DNA from: Arenibacter sp041392165
GTDB lineage: Bacteria > Bacteroidota > Bacteroidia > Flavobacteriales > Flavobacteriaceae
Length of the DNA stretch: 64,000 nt
Assembly: GCA_041392165.1 (NCBI GenBank)
Contig: JAWKMN010000001.1
Span: 124,001-188,000 of the forward strand
Direction of reading: 5' to 3'
This document shows positions 26,399 to 35,960 of the stretch, one piece after another (the first letter of the stretch is position 1; each line of letters opens with the position of its first letter). A program made the position numbers and the translations under genes. The notes beneath the pieces were generated by a model. That model was not told where the DNA came from and ran no database searches. It was given only the letters and a program-made list of their open reading frames with translations.

Positions 26399-27706
26399 TT
26401 ATTTGGACGGCTTATAATGATCGGCCCATTCCTTTACCTTTGGTTCCCCTAATTTGTCAACAGACTTTGCAACCATCATGGATACCGCAGCATCCCCGGT
26501 AACATTTACTACCGTTCTACACATATCCAAGGGTCTGTCTACAGCAAAAATGAGTGCCAGTCCGGCTTCAGGAATTCCAGCCTGTGCAAGAACAATTACG
26601 AGCATTACCATGCCTGCTCCCGGTACAGCGGCACTGCCTATAGAAGCTAATGTGGCCGTTACTATGATTCCCAATTGGGCCCCAAAACTGAGATCCATTC
26701 CAAAAGCTTGGGCAATAAATACCGCCGCAACAGCTTGATAAAGACTGGTGCCGTCCATATTTATAGTGGCCCCAATGGGCAACACAAAACTGGCCACCTC
26801 CTCCTCTACTCCCAAATGTTCTTCCACCCGTTCCATGGTTACGGGCAATGTAGCTGCACTGGAACTCGTAGAAAATGCCAGTAATTGGGCCGGGGAAATT
26901 CCGTTGATAAAGAATGATGGTTTACGTTTGGTAAACATCCATACCAATAAAATATAGACACTTATCATTAAAACCAAACCCGATAATACACTAATGGAAT
27001 ACCATCCAAGGGCCTTAAAAAGATCCAAACTGGGAGATTCCACTACCAATGCGGCCAATAAGGCAAAAACACCGTAGGGAGCGGCCAGCATAATCAAATC
27101 TATCAATTTAAGGATTACCTCATTGAAACCATCAAAAAACTTCTTGACAGGATCTGCCTGGTCTGCCGGAATCAAAATTAAGCCTATTCCGAAAAAGATG
27201 GCAAAAAAGATGACCTGCAACATATTTCCGTTATCGCTGGCCGCATTAAAGATATTGCTGGGTACCAAATCTTCCAAGGCCTGTAGTGGACCGGATTCTC
27301 TTTGTTCATTGGCTTGGGATATTTTGGAATCGGCATCACCTTTGTAATTTTCCACCAATTCGTTTCTTGTCTCTTCAGAAATGGAAGATCCAGGCTTTAT
27401 TATATTCACTATGGCAAGTCCGATAGAAACAGCTATAATGGTAGTAATTAGGTAAATACCTATAGTCCTCCCCCCCATTTTAGAAAGTTTGGAAATATCC
27501 TTTAGATCGGATACGCCCTTGATGAGTGAAGCCAATATTAATGGAACCGCAATAAGTTTTAGGGAATTGATAAAAATATTACCAAAGGGTTTGACCCAAT
27601 CTGAGACAATTTTCGGCCCCCAATCAAACTGTACCATGATCAGCGCAAAAAGGACTCCGCCCACCATTCCCAAAATAATCTGCCAGTGCAATTCCAACTT
27701 CCTCAT
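26399..27706 (-). CDS. Dicarboxylate/amino acid:cation symporter (DAACS family)
   Basis: A 435-residue GltP/DctA-like inner-membrane transporter that takes up dicarboxylates, glutamate or aspartate with Na+ or H+. It has the serine-rich re-entrant loop FSTSSSAATLPVT, then NMDGTSLYQAVAAVFIAQ and the second hairpin SIGSAAVPGAGMVML. Helix 8 has the CRTVVNVTGDA stretch with the Asp and Arg that bind the substrate carboxylates. There is an extended loop of about 50 residues after TM3 (around residues 110-165). Cation and substrate choice cannot be fixed from sequence. Confidence 0.94.
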   Translation of the reverse strand: MRKLELHWQIILGMVGGVLFALIMVQFDWGPKIVSDWVKPFGNIFINSLKLIAVPLILASLIKGVSDLKDISKLSKMGGRTIGIYLITTIIAVSIGLAIVNIIKPGSSISEETRNELVENYKGDADSKISQANEQRESGPLQALEDLVPSNIFNAASDNGNMLQVIFFAIFFGIGLILIPADQADPVKKFFDGFNEVILKLIDLIMLAAPYGVFALLAALVVESPSLDLFKALGWYSISVLSGLVLMISVYILLVWMFTKRKPSFFINGISPAQLLAFSTSSSAATLPVTMERVEEHLGVEEEVASFVLPIGATINMDGTSLYQAVAAVFIAQAFGMDLSFGAQLGIIVTATLASIGSAAVPGAGMVMLVIVLAQAGIPEAGLALIFAVDRPLDMCRTVVNVTGDAAVSMMVAKSVDKLGEPKVKEWADHYKPSK

Positions 27707-27769
27707 AATAACAATGATTTTGATTGGAAAGATAGTATTTTGTGGTACAAAGCACCAAAAAATATAAGG

Positions 27770-28834
27770 CTATAATTTAGCCGCCCTGTTCAGCAAAGTA
27801 AAATCTGCCATGACCAAAGCGGCCATCGCCTCCACAATCGGTACCGCTCTGGGCACTACACAGGGGTCGTGCCTGCCTTTGCCCTGGGTAGCTACTTTAT
27901 TCCCTTCCCGGTCTATGGTATCATAAGCTTGGATGACGGTGGCAACGGGTTTAAAGGCTACATTGAAATAGATATCCATTCCATTGCTTATTCCTCCCTG
28001 AATACCGCCACTATGATTGGTCTTGGTGGTGCCATCGGTATTAAACTGATCGTTATGTGCACTTCCCTTCATTTTTACCCCTTCAAAACCACTGCCATAC
28101 TCAAAACCTTTAACAGCGTTAATTGAAAGCATGGCTTTGCCCAATTCTGCGTGTAATTTGTCAAATACCGGCTCTCCCAGGCCAATGGGAACATTTTGAA
28201 TAACACAGGTAATTATTCCACCAATGGTGTCTCCCTCCTTTTTTATTTTTTTGATATACGTTTCCATTTTGGCCGCAGTGACGGGATCCGGACACCTTAC
28301 CGGATTGGATTCTATAAGGGAAAAATCCAGCTCGCTGTAACTTTTGTCCAAGGAGAGCTCCCCCACTTGGGAAACGTAGGCGTTTATTTTCATATCGCCC
28401 AAAAATTGTTTGGCAATGGCACCTGCGACTACCCTACTGGCCGTTTCCCTGGCCGAACTTCTTCCTCCTCCGCGATAATCCCGGAAACCATATTTCTGAT
28501 CGTATACATAATCGGCGTGCGATGGTCTGTAAGAATCCTTAATATGTGAATAATCATGCGACTTCTGATTGGTATTGTGTATGGCAAACCCTATAGGTGT
28601 CCCGGTGGTCTTCCCTTCAAAAATTCCGGAGTAAAACTCCACCGTATCGGGTTCCTTGCGTTGGGTCACAATAGCCGACTGACCGGGTTTACGCCTATCC
28701 AGATCTTTCTGAACGGCCTCCAGATTCAATTCAATTCCTGCCGGACAGCCATCCAGCACCCCACCAATGGCTACACCATGAGATTCTCCAAAAGTGGATA
28801 GTTTAAAAAGGGTTCCAAAAGTATTTCCTGCCAT
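27770..28834 (-). CDS. aroC: Chorismate synthase AroC
   Basis: A 354-residue FMN-dependent lyase that makes chorismate from EPSP, the last step of the shikimate pathway. Conserved segments are FGESHGVAIGGVLDG near the N-terminus, GGGRSSARETASRV at about residues 118-131, and GKGRHDPCVVPRAVP near the C-terminus. Its product feeds menF and pabB, both in this window but not clustered with it. The symporter lies downstream on the same strand after a 63-base gap; this looks coincidental. Confidence 0.97.
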   Translation of the reverse strand: MAGNTFGTLFKLSTFGESHGVAIGGVLDGCPAGIELNLEAVQKDLDRRKPGQSAIVTQRKEPDTVEFYSGIFEGKTTGTPIGFAIHNTNQKSHDYSHIKDSYRPSHADYVYDQKYGFRDYRGGGRSSARETASRVVAGAIAKQFLGDMKINAYVSQVGELSLDKSYSELDFSLIESNPVRCPDPVTAAKMETYIKKIKKEGDTIGGIITCVIQNVPIGLGEPVFDKLHAELGKAMLSINAVKGFEYGSGFEGVKMKGSAHNDQFNTDGTTKTNHSGGIQGGISNGMDIYFNVAFKPVATVIQAYDTIDREGNKVATQGKGRHDPCVVPRAVPIVEAMAALVMADFTLLNRAAKL

Positions 28835-29064
28835 ATGCGTAAATAAAAGATTGCGGTTATAAATTGGTCTTGAAGGCCATTTTAACTCAATGACCCAAAG
28901 GTAAATCTTAAAACAGAGATACGAAAATAGAAACCCTTCATATATTAAATTAAAAGAAAAATGTATCCACTTAATGTAAACTTAACCTTTTCATTATTCT
29001 AATTTGATTTTTCTTTCACCTTAAATTTAAATCCAAAGACTTAATTTGAAGAAACTCCAACTCC

Positions 29065-29913
29065 GTGAAAAAGAGACAAATAGAATTAGCAGTGATTTCA
29101 GACGTACATTTGGGTACTTTCGGTTGCCATGCTGATGAACTACTGGCCTATTTGAACAGTATAAATCCCAAGAAGATTATTTTGAATGGGGATATAATGG
29201 ATATCCGCCAATTTAGTAAGAACTATTTCCCTGCCACACATATAAAAGTACTGAGAAAGATAATGTACATGGCCACTAATGGCACCGAAGTGTATTACAT
29301 TGCCGGTAACCACGATGAAAAGCTGCGAAAATACTGTGGCATTTCTTTGGGAAACATCCATTTTGTAGATCGGTTGACCATGGAAATAGATGGTAAAAAA
29401 GCCTGGTTCTTTCACGGTGATGTTTTTGATATACCTATTCAGTATACAAAATGGATGGCTAAAATGGGAAGTAGGGGATTTGGTTTCCTAATATTGCTTA
29501 ACAGTACCCTAAATTGGATATTGGGCACATTGGGGCGCATATCAAAAAGGGCAGGGAACAACCTAAAGGGCAATGTAAGATGTATTGAAAATTATGAATA
29601 TACGGTCAAAGGGATGGCCATTGCCAAAAACTATGATTATGTTATCTGTGGCCACATCCATCGGCCAAAAAAAGAGATTTACGAAAATGAATTTGGTAAA
29701 TGTACCTATTTAAATTCCGGAGATTGGGTAGAAAATCTCACGGCTCTTGAATATGCCTTTAAACGCTGGAAAATATACCAATATAGTGCAGATAAACTCT
29801 CCCCTTTCTTTGTTGATGAAGAACTTAAGGGCATGGACATTCATGAATTACTGGCAACCGCGACAATCTCCCAAAAATCCCCGAAAAAATCATCAAAAAA
29901 AATAAAGATCTAA
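29065..29913 (+). CDS. LpxH-like metallophosphoesterase
   Basis: A 282-residue calcineurin-like phosphoesterase starting with GTG. The five metal motifs are in order: SDVHLG, NGDIMD, GNHDEK, FHGDVFD and GHIHRP. They match UDP-2,3-diacylglucosamine hydrolase-type enzymes (LpxH), which remove UMP in lipid A synthesis. Bacteroidota carry several related paralogues, so a direct lipid A role is likely but not certain. The C-terminal 20 residues are rich in Lys and Ser and look disordered. Confidence 0.85.
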   Translation: MKKRQIELAVISDVHLGTFGCHADELLAYLNSINPKKIILNGDIMDIRQFSKNYFPATHIKVLRKIMYMATNGTEVYYIAGNHDEKLRKYCGISLGNIHFVDRLTMEIDGKKAWFFHGDVFDIPIQYTKWMAKMGSRGFGFLILLNSTLNWILGTLGRISKRAGNNLKGNVRCIENYEYTVKGMAIAKNYDYVICGHIHRPKKEIYENEFGKCTYLNSGDWVENLTALEYAFKRWKIYQYSADKLSPFFVDEELKGMDIHELLATATISQKSPKKSSKKIKI

Positions 29914-30074
29914 TACTGTACCTTGGTTTGGCCAATAAAATATCTTTGAAATGTATTCCTCTATGCTTCCAAAACATTTGGAAAAGGCCCAGGACAATAA
30001 TCATAAACCGTATTGCCCAGGGTTAAAATTCCGTTTTTTAATGGGATTAAATGTTGCCATAATCCAATAGCATC

Positions 30075-32978
30075 CTATTGGACCTTTAATGCCTCCTTCA
30101 AAACCGTTATAGGGTGCAGGGCCTTCCGTTGCGTACCATCATATATCTGATGTCTACAACTGGTGCCATTGGCCACAATGATCACATCTTCTGCCGATTT
30201 TCTAACGGCCGGAAACAACTTTAGTTCCCCTACCTGCATACTTACCTTATAATGCTCCTTTTCATAACCAAAAGATCCTGCCATACCACAACATCCGGAA
30301 TTAATGATGGAAACGGTATAATTTTTTGGAAGATTCAATATGTCAAAGGTTACCTTTTGGTTGGAGATGGACTTTTGATGGCAATGTGTATGTATTTTAA
30401 CAGTCCTGGCTTCCTGTGTAAATTGATCCGGTGTCAAAACCTCGGCCTTAATTTCCTTGGCCAAAAATTCTTCTATTAAAAAAGAATTATCGGCAACGGC
30501 ATCCATTTTCTTTTTGTCAATACCAAACCGTTTGTATTCATCCCTAAACGTAAGTATGGCGGAAGGTTCCAGTCCAATTATGGGAAGTCCCATATCCGTT
30601 AACTTGGAAAGTTTATCCACATTCCCAAAGGCCAATTTTTTGGCCTGTTTTAAAAAACCTTTGGAAATATAGGTCCTGCCGCTCTCTGCATAGAAAAGTT
30701 CTACTTCATACCCCAATCGCGTCAGCACCTCAATGGCATCCCTGCCCAGTTCAACATCCAAATAGTTGGTAAATTCATCTATATAAAGAACTACTTTGGA
30801 TTTGGTGGTATTTGACCGACCCTTGGCTTTTTGAAGCTCCTTATCAAAATTGAACTTATAGACTTTCGGCAAACTGCGTTGCGCGGCAACTCCTACCGAT
30901 TTTTTAAGCAATCCTCCAAAAAATTTGGAATCGTATATGGCATTGGTAATACCCGGTAAAGTACTTCCCAATTTATTCAACACCGTATTATGGGCAAATA
31001 GTTTTGCTCTTAAGGGATACCCATTTTCTTCTTGGTATTGATATAGAAATTCTGCTTTAAGGGTGGCCACATCCACGTTACTGGGGCATTCACTGGAGCA
31101 GGCCTTACAACTTAAACACAGATCGAAAACTTCTTTTAATTCTCTATTGTTAAACTTATTGGTCTTTTCCGAAGAAGTTAAAAATTCTCTCAGGGCGTTG
31201 GCACGGCCCCGTGTAGTATCTTTTTCATTTTTGGTGGCGTGATAACTAGGGCACATGGCGCCGGATACCAAATGGGTTTTTCTGCAATCCCCACTACCAT
31301 TACATTTTTCGGCTGCTTTAAGAATGCCTTCACTATCGGAGAAATCCATCAAGGTCTCTATCTGTGGCTCTTCCCTATCAACTTCATAGCGCAATGATTC
31401 ATCCATGGGATAGGCATCCACAATTTTCCCTGGGTTGAAAATATTATGAGGATCAAAATAGGTTTTTACCCGCTTCAAGAGCCCATAATTTTTCTCTCCT
31501 ATCATTAAGGGAATAAACTCCGCCCTTACTATGCCATCTCCATGTTCCCCGCTAAAGGACCCGTGATACTTCTTGGTAAGCTTGGCCACATCCGTTGTAA
31601 TGGATCTGAACAAGGCCACATCTGCAGATTTCTTTAAATTTAGGATAGGCCTTAGGTGCAACTCCCCTGCCCCGGCATGGGCATAGTAGACCGCATCTTG
31701 CTTATAGTCTTTCATTATTTGGGTGAATTCCCCGATAAAATCCTTAAGATCCTCCAAGGCCACTGCGGTATCCTCTATACAGGCAACCGCCTTACGGTCG
31801 CCCACTATATTGCCAAGCAGTCCCAGTCCGGCCTTTCTAAGTTCAATGGCCTTATTTACGTCGGCCAATTTCAATATAGGGCTGGCATAGCTTAATCCTG
31901 ATTCTTTAACGGTCTGCAATAATTGTTGTAGTTGTTTGTCCAAGTCCTCCTCGGCATCGGCTTTGACCTCCAACATTAATAAGGCCGCTGGATCCCCTTC
32001 CACAAAAAACCTGTTCTCCAATTGGGTGCGGTTATTTTTGGTACAGTCCAAAATTACCTTGTCCATCATTTCACAGGTATGTAGGTCATGGGTCATTAAC
32101 GGAGCTACATCTAACAGGCAGTCTTCCAGTGTTTTATAATGGGTAACTACCATTCCGGAAAGTTTCGGTGGCAAATCCGTTAACTGGAGTACTATTTCGG
32201 TGGTAAAGGCCAAGGTACCTTCACTTCCGCATAATAATTTACATAAATTTATAGCCTCCGAACTATCACCAAAAACATTGTTATTGAGCAACTCGTCCAC
32301 GGCATAGCCGGTGTTGCGCCTATGGATCTGGGGCTTCGGAAATTCTTTGGCAATTTCTGCCTGTATTTCCTTATTGCTTAATTCTTTATGTATGTTGCTG
32401 TAAATTTTCCCCTCAAAATTATCCAAGGACATTTTACCCAGAAATTCGTTCAAGGACAAATCCTTAAATTCCACTTTGCTGCCATCGGATAAGAATGTCT
32501 TTAAAGATACGACCTGATCTCGGGTAACCCCATATTGTATGGAGGTGGTCCCCGATGAATTATTGCCTACCATTCCCCCTATCATACAGCGGTTGGAAGT
32601 AGAAGTATTGGGGCCAAAGTATAGCCCATAAGACTCCAGGTAGAGGTTTAACTCGTCCCGGATCACCCCTGGCTGAACCCTTACCTGTTTTTTATCCACA
32701 TCCACAGAGAGGATCTTGGTAAAATTTTTGGAGATATCCACAACAATGCCGTTCCCAACACATTGTCCGGCAAGGGAAGTCCCTGCTGTTCTAGGTATTA
32801 AACCTATTTTGTGTTCCCCAGCAAATAGAATTAGTTTTTTAATATCCTCTTCGGTCTTCGGGTAGGCCACTGCCATTGGTATTTTTCTATAAACCGAGGC
32901 ATCGGTGGCATATAGGGTGGTCATTAATTTGTCTACAAACAAATCGCCCTCCAGATCATCATTTAATTTATTTAGCAT
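30075..32978 (-). CDS. Large FAD- and Fe-S-binding oxidoreductase (YdiJ/GlpC-like)
   Basis: A 967-residue membrane-associated 2-hydroxyacid dehydrogenase type protein. A TTG at 32990 would add four residues; the ATG at 32978 is preferred. The N-terminal half is a PCMH FAD domain (RTAGTSLAGQ, MIGGMVGNNSSG) and FAD-oxidase C domain with GEHGDGI. Then come two cysteine clusters, CNGSGDC...MCPSY and CLSCKACSSECP, for 4Fe-4S centres, and a C-terminal CCG domain (HCHQKS, SGCCGMAGSFG). The layout matches YdiJ, shown in other bacteria to oxidise D-2-hydroxyglutarate, and D-lactate dehydrogenases. It stands alone between divergent neighbours. Confidence 0.9.
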   Translation of the reverse strand: MLNKLNDDLEGDLFVDKLMTTLYATDASVYRKIPMAVAYPKTEEDIKKLILFAGEHKIGLIPRTAGTSLAGQCVGNGIVVDISKNFTKILSVDVDKKQVRVQPGVIRDELNLYLESYGLYFGPNTSTSNRCMIGGMVGNNSSGTTSIQYGVTRDQVVSLKTFLSDGSKVEFKDLSLNEFLGKMSLDNFEGKIYSNIHKELSNKEIQAEIAKEFPKPQIHRRNTGYAVDELLNNNVFGDSSEAINLCKLLCGSEGTLAFTTEIVLQLTDLPPKLSGMVVTHYKTLEDCLLDVAPLMTHDLHTCEMMDKVILDCTKNNRTQLENRFFVEGDPAALLMLEVKADAEEDLDKQLQQLLQTVKESGLSYASPILKLADVNKAIELRKAGLGLLGNIVGDRKAVACIEDTAVALEDLKDFIGEFTQIMKDYKQDAVYYAHAGAGELHLRPILNLKKSADVALFRSITTDVAKLTKKYHGSFSGEHGDGIVRAEFIPLMIGEKNYGLLKRVKTYFDPHNIFNPGKIVDAYPMDESLRYEVDREEPQIETLMDFSDSEGILKAAEKCNGSGDCRKTHLVSGAMCPSYHATKNEKDTTRGRANALREFLTSSEKTNKFNNRELKEVFDLCLSCKACSSECPSNVDVATLKAEFLYQYQEENGYPLRAKLFAHNTVLNKLGSTLPGITNAIYDSKFFGGLLKKSVGVAAQRSLPKVYKFNFDKELQKAKGRSNTTKSKVVLYIDEFTNYLDVELGRDAIEVLTRLGYEVELFYAESGRTYISKGFLKQAKKLAFGNVDKLSKLTDMGLPIIGLEPSAILTFRDEYKRFGIDKKKMDAVADNSFLIEEFLAKEIKAEVLTPDQFTQEARTVKIHTHCHQKSISNQKVTFDILNLPKNYTVSIINSGCCGMAGSFGYEKEHYKVSMQVGELKLFPAVRKSAEDVIIVANGTSCRHQIYDGTQRKALHPITVLKEALKVQ

Positions 32979-33075
32979 ATTTTTATCCAACTCAAAACAA
33001 TTTTCGGCACTAAATTAAGTTTTATTGTTTCAGATTAATAATCAATTTTTAATTTTTACATTAATTAATTTTAGA

Positions 33076-33591
33076 ATGCTTATGAAAATTTCAAAATTAT
33101 TTGCCCTATTTATGTTCTGCTCCTGGTGTTCCATAAATGCCCAGGAAATATCCGATCACGCCCTTGGTCTCCGCTTGGGGGACAGTGATGGATTTGGCGC
33201 AGAAATTTCCTATCAAAAATCTTTGGACCGGGACAACAGATTGGAGGCCAACCTTGGATGGCGGGATAGCCGCTACTTTGATGCCTTTAAATTAACGGCC
33301 CTTTACCAATGGGTTAGACCCTTGGACGGAAATTTCAATTGGTACTTTGGCGCCGGTGGCGGTCTGGGAAGTGTGGATTTCGCTTCCAGGCCCAACGGTA
33401 ATGGTGGATACTACACCCCTGATGGAGGGTTATTTGTTTTAGCTGCCGGGGATATTGGCATTGAATACAACTTTGACATTCCTTTACTGATTTCATTGGA
33501 TTTCAGACCTGAAATAGGCATCGTGGGCTATAATGACTTCTCCGATAATTTTGATTTTGATATCGCCTTGGGAATCCGCTATCAATTTTAA
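33076..33591 (+). CDS. Putative outer-membrane beta-barrel protein
   Basis: The reading frame opens at a TTG (33025), but ATG codons at 33076 and 33082 put a signal peptide (KISKLFALFMFCSWCSINAQ) at the N-terminus. The mature protein of about 150 residues is made of alternating hydrophobic and polar strands, glycine-rich turns (FGAGGGLGSVDF) and a C-terminal aromatic residue (GIRYQF). That pattern is typical of eight-stranded outer-membrane barrels. It is divergent from the FAD/Fe-S gene. No specific family or function is recognised. Confidence 0.75.
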   Translation: MLMKISKLFALFMFCSWCSINAQEISDHALGLRLGDSDGFGAEISYQKSLDRDNRLEANLGWRDSRYFDAFKLTALYQWVRPLDGNFNWYFGAGGGLGSVDFASRPNGNGGYYTPDGGLFVLAAGDIGIEYNFDIPLLISLDFRPEIGIVGYNDFSDNFDFDIALGIRYQF

Positions 33592-33908
33592 TGTAGAAAA
33601 CCAAACTACTCCTACATAGCGAAATTGCATACCGGCAAGGGCAGGCTTCCTACGGACAAAGACAGGGGTTTGGGAAAAAATGTAATTCCCCTTTCCTGGG
33701 ACAGGGAGATTAATGGGCAGTAAGCAGTATTTAGTAGGCAATAAACCTTAGTCATAAGGTTGGTTAAAAGCTGCCTACAGAAAACTATTTACTTAACACT
33801 ATCTATTGCCCACTGCCATTTGCCGACCGCGGACTATTAAAGTTTTTGGAAACCTTATCCGGATAACCATCGGGAGCAGAGTTTTAAGTGTTAACTAGAT
33901 TTTATTGG
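33592..33908. repeat. Intergenic island with inverted GCCCACTGCC-type words
   Basis: No gene is seen. GGGCAGTAAGCAG and TAGTAGGCA at about 33715-33740 are roughly complementary to GCTGCCTAC and TTGCCCACTGCC at about 33770-33825, so the segment could fold into a loose stem. The same words occur at 24990-25045. An isolated terminator ends the island. Confidence 0.5.
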
Positions 33909-33944
33909 GCCATGAATGTTCCTGTAGCATTTATGGCTTTTTTT
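33909..33944 (+). terminator. Isolated terminator just before the tlpA-like gene's promoter
   Basis: GCCATGAATG pairs with CATTTATGGC (one G-T wobble) across a nine-base loop, followed by seven T. It is 318 bases after the preceding gene's stop and 17 bases before a -7 element. Confidence 0.72.
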
Positions 33945-33960
33945 ATTAGCCATATATAAG

Positions 33961-33968
33961 TACATTTG
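33961..33968 (+). promoter_or_regulatory. Candidate -7 element TACATTTG of the TlpA-like gene
   Basis: TACATTTG fits TAnnTTTG, 22 bases before the ATG. It lies right after a terminator, which supports it as the start of a separate transcript. Confidence 0.45.
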
Positions 33969-33990
33969 CGACAATTAAAAGAAAATAACA

Positions 33991-35121
33991 ATGAAGAAAA
34001 TATTATTATCCCTTACGGTAATTGTAGGGTTCACAGCGTGCAACAGTAAGCCCGAAGGTTTTGTATTGAACGGAACCTTGAGCGGTGATGTGGAAAATGG
34101 TACCCAAATATTCATTAGAAAGATTGGTGAAAACAACCAACCCTATGATATAGATACGACCACTGTTGAAAATGGCAAGTTTACCGCCAGTGGTCCTGCC
34201 GATACCCCGGATCTAATATATGTTTTTATTGATAAGATTCAGGGTTATACCCCTGTGGTTGCCGAAAAAGGCGAAATAGAGCTTAGTGCCCAAAAGGATA
34301 GTTTAAATTTTGCCAAGGTCAAAGGCACCGTACAAAACGATATTTTCTTCAATTATCTAACGGAATCAAGGGCATTGTCCGATCAGGCCATGTCCATTCA
34401 AAAGGACATGCAAACCGCAAGTATGGGTGGAAACGAAGCTACGGTGAATTCCTTGCGAGACGAGTTTGCCGAACTTCAAGAGGAATATAAGAATTTTGAG
34501 CTGGATTTTATTAAGAACAACCCCAACGGTCTTATTTCTGCATTGTTGATAGAAAAAGGTCTTAACACAAGAATCGTGGAAAGCGAAGAGGCTCAAAAAA
34601 TGTATGATGCCCTAACGCCGGAGATAAAGGAAACCCTGCCTGCGAAAAACATCCTAAAAAGTTTGGAGGCCGCCAAGGCCAGGGAAGAAAAAGGCAAAAG
34701 TACGGCAATAGGAGCCAAGGCCCCCGATTTTTCAGGACCTACCCCGGATGGTAAGGAATTGTCCCTTAAAGAGGCTATGGGAAAAGTGACCATCATTGAT
34801 TTTTGGGCCGCTTGGTGCAAGCCTTGTAGGGTTGAAAATCCCAATGTTGTCAATATCTACAATAAATACCACTCCAAAGGCCTTAATATTATTGGTGTTT
34901 CCTTGGATAGAAAGGAAGAGGATTGGAAAAAGGCGATTGCAGATGACCAACTTAGCTGGAACCATATTTCCAATTTGGACTACTTTAACGATGCCGTTGC
35001 CAAACTTTACAATGTGGAAGCTATTCCCGCTACCTTTATTCTTGATGAAAACGGGGTTATTGTTGCCAAAAATCTAAGAGGTCCCGAATTGGAATCAAAA
35101 ATTTCGGAACTTTTGCAATAA
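33991..35121 (+). CDS. TlpA-like thiol-disulfide oxidoreductase lipoprotein
   Basis: A 376-residue exported thioredoxin-fold protein. The signal peptide ends in a lipobox (GFTAC, Cys about 17). A DUF4369-type beta domain follows (about residues 24-105), then a coiled linker (about 110-180). The C-terminal AhpC/TSA-type thioredoxin domain has the active site Cys276-Lys-Pro-Cys279 in WAAWCKPC, and a cis-Pro in EAIPATFIL. These proteins reduce or isomerise disulfides in the periplasm and are numerous in Bacteroidota. A strong terminator follows, so the gene is a single unit. Confidence 0.92.
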   Translation: MKKILLSLTVIVGFTACNSKPEGFVLNGTLSGDVENGTQIFIRKIGENNQPYDIDTTTVENGKFTASGPADTPDLIYVFIDKIQGYTPVVAEKGEIELSAQKDSLNFAKVKGTVQNDIFFNYLTESRALSDQAMSIQKDMQTASMGGNEATVNSLRDEFAELQEEYKNFELDFIKNNPNGLISALLIEKGLNTRIVESEEAQKMYDALTPEIKETLPAKNILKSLEAAKAREEKGKSTAIGAKAPDFSGPTPDGKELSLKEAMGKVTIIDFWAAWCKPCRVENPNVVNIYNKYHSKGLNIIGVSLDRKEEDWKKAIADDQLSWNHISNLDYFNDAVAKLYNVEAIPATFILDENGVIVAKNLRGPELESKISELLQ

Positions 35122-35141
35122 TAAGGTTCAAAAATTTTATT

Positions 35142-35173
35142 AAAAAGGCCCGGAAATTTTTCCGGGCCTTTTT
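35142..35173 (+). terminator. Terminator of the TlpA-like gene
   Basis: A perfect inverted repeat, AAAAAGGCCCGGAAA with TTTCCGGGCCTTTTT, 20 bases after the stop. The flanking A and T runs mean it may also work on the opposite strand for the convergent rhomboid gene. Confidence 0.92.
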
Positions 35174-35285
35174 GGTTATGTAAAGAACTTTGTTCCAATA
35201 CCATTATGAATGTTAGGAAAGCAATAACTGACCGGGCTTCTTCATGCAAATGTTCTCAGTATTCGGGTATGTCATATACGCCTGT

Positions 35286-35936
35286 TTATATCTTGCCCAT
35301 TTTTCCAAGAATAAAAAGAAGTACTATTGGCAAAGCCAGTAAAAATACCATTAGGGAATCTGTAACCAATAGGTCGGGCTTAAAGAACAAGGTAGCCACA
35401 TACCCACCTATAGCACCTCCAAAATGGGCCGTATGCCCAATGTTCCCCAATCTTGTTTTCATGCCGTATATAGAATAAAACAAATAAAGGATCCCTAAAA
35501 TATAAGCCGGTAAAGGAATAGGGATGAACATGATACCCAATCTCATCCCCGGCTCCAGCAGGATGGCCGAGTACAAAATACCGGTAACGGCCCCACTGGC
35601 CCCAACAGCACTGTAGTAAGGTTCGTTCTTATGGAAATACAGTGCCAATAAACTACCGGCAACAAGGCTAATAAAATATAGGATAAGGAACTTACCGGGG
35701 CCAAACCAATCAATGACCACATCTGCAAAAAAATAAAGGGTGAACATATTGAAAAAAAGGTGGGAAAGGTCCACATGTAAAAACCCCGAAGTAACCATCC
35801 TATCTTTTTGTCCTGACTGGATAGCACCGACACCAAACTTATAGCGTTCAAAAAAAGTTTGATCATTAAACCCTTTTAATGAGACAAGAACATTTGCGGC
35901 CATAATGGCAATGGTAGCGATATGAATGTTATTCAT
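35286..35936 (-). CDS. Rhomboid intramembrane serine protease
   Basis: A 216-residue six-helix membrane protease. The ATG at 35936 (MNNIHIATIAIM) is preferred over a TTG nine codons upstream. Catalytic Ser114 is in the GASG motif of TM4 and His171 in GHTAHFGGA of TM6. HLFFNM (residues 59-64) gives the oxyanion-stabilising His and Asn of TM2. It cleaves membrane-anchored proteins within or near their transmembrane helix; the target is unknown. It is divergent from the LpxL-like acyltransferase across a 58-base shared promoter region. Confidence 0.94.
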   Translation of the reverse strand: MNNIHIATIAIMAANVLVSLKGFNDQTFFERYKFGVGAIQSGQKDRMVTSGFLHVDLSHLFFNMFTLYFFADVVIDWFGPGKFLILYFISLVAGSLLALYFHKNEPYYSAVGASGAVTGILYSAILLEPGMRLGIMFIPIPLPAYILGILYLFYSIYGMKTRLGNIGHTAHFGGAIGGYVATLFFKPDLLVTDSLMVFLLALPIVLLFILGKMGKI

Positions 35937-35960
35937 GGAGAAAACTATTATTTTTAGGTT

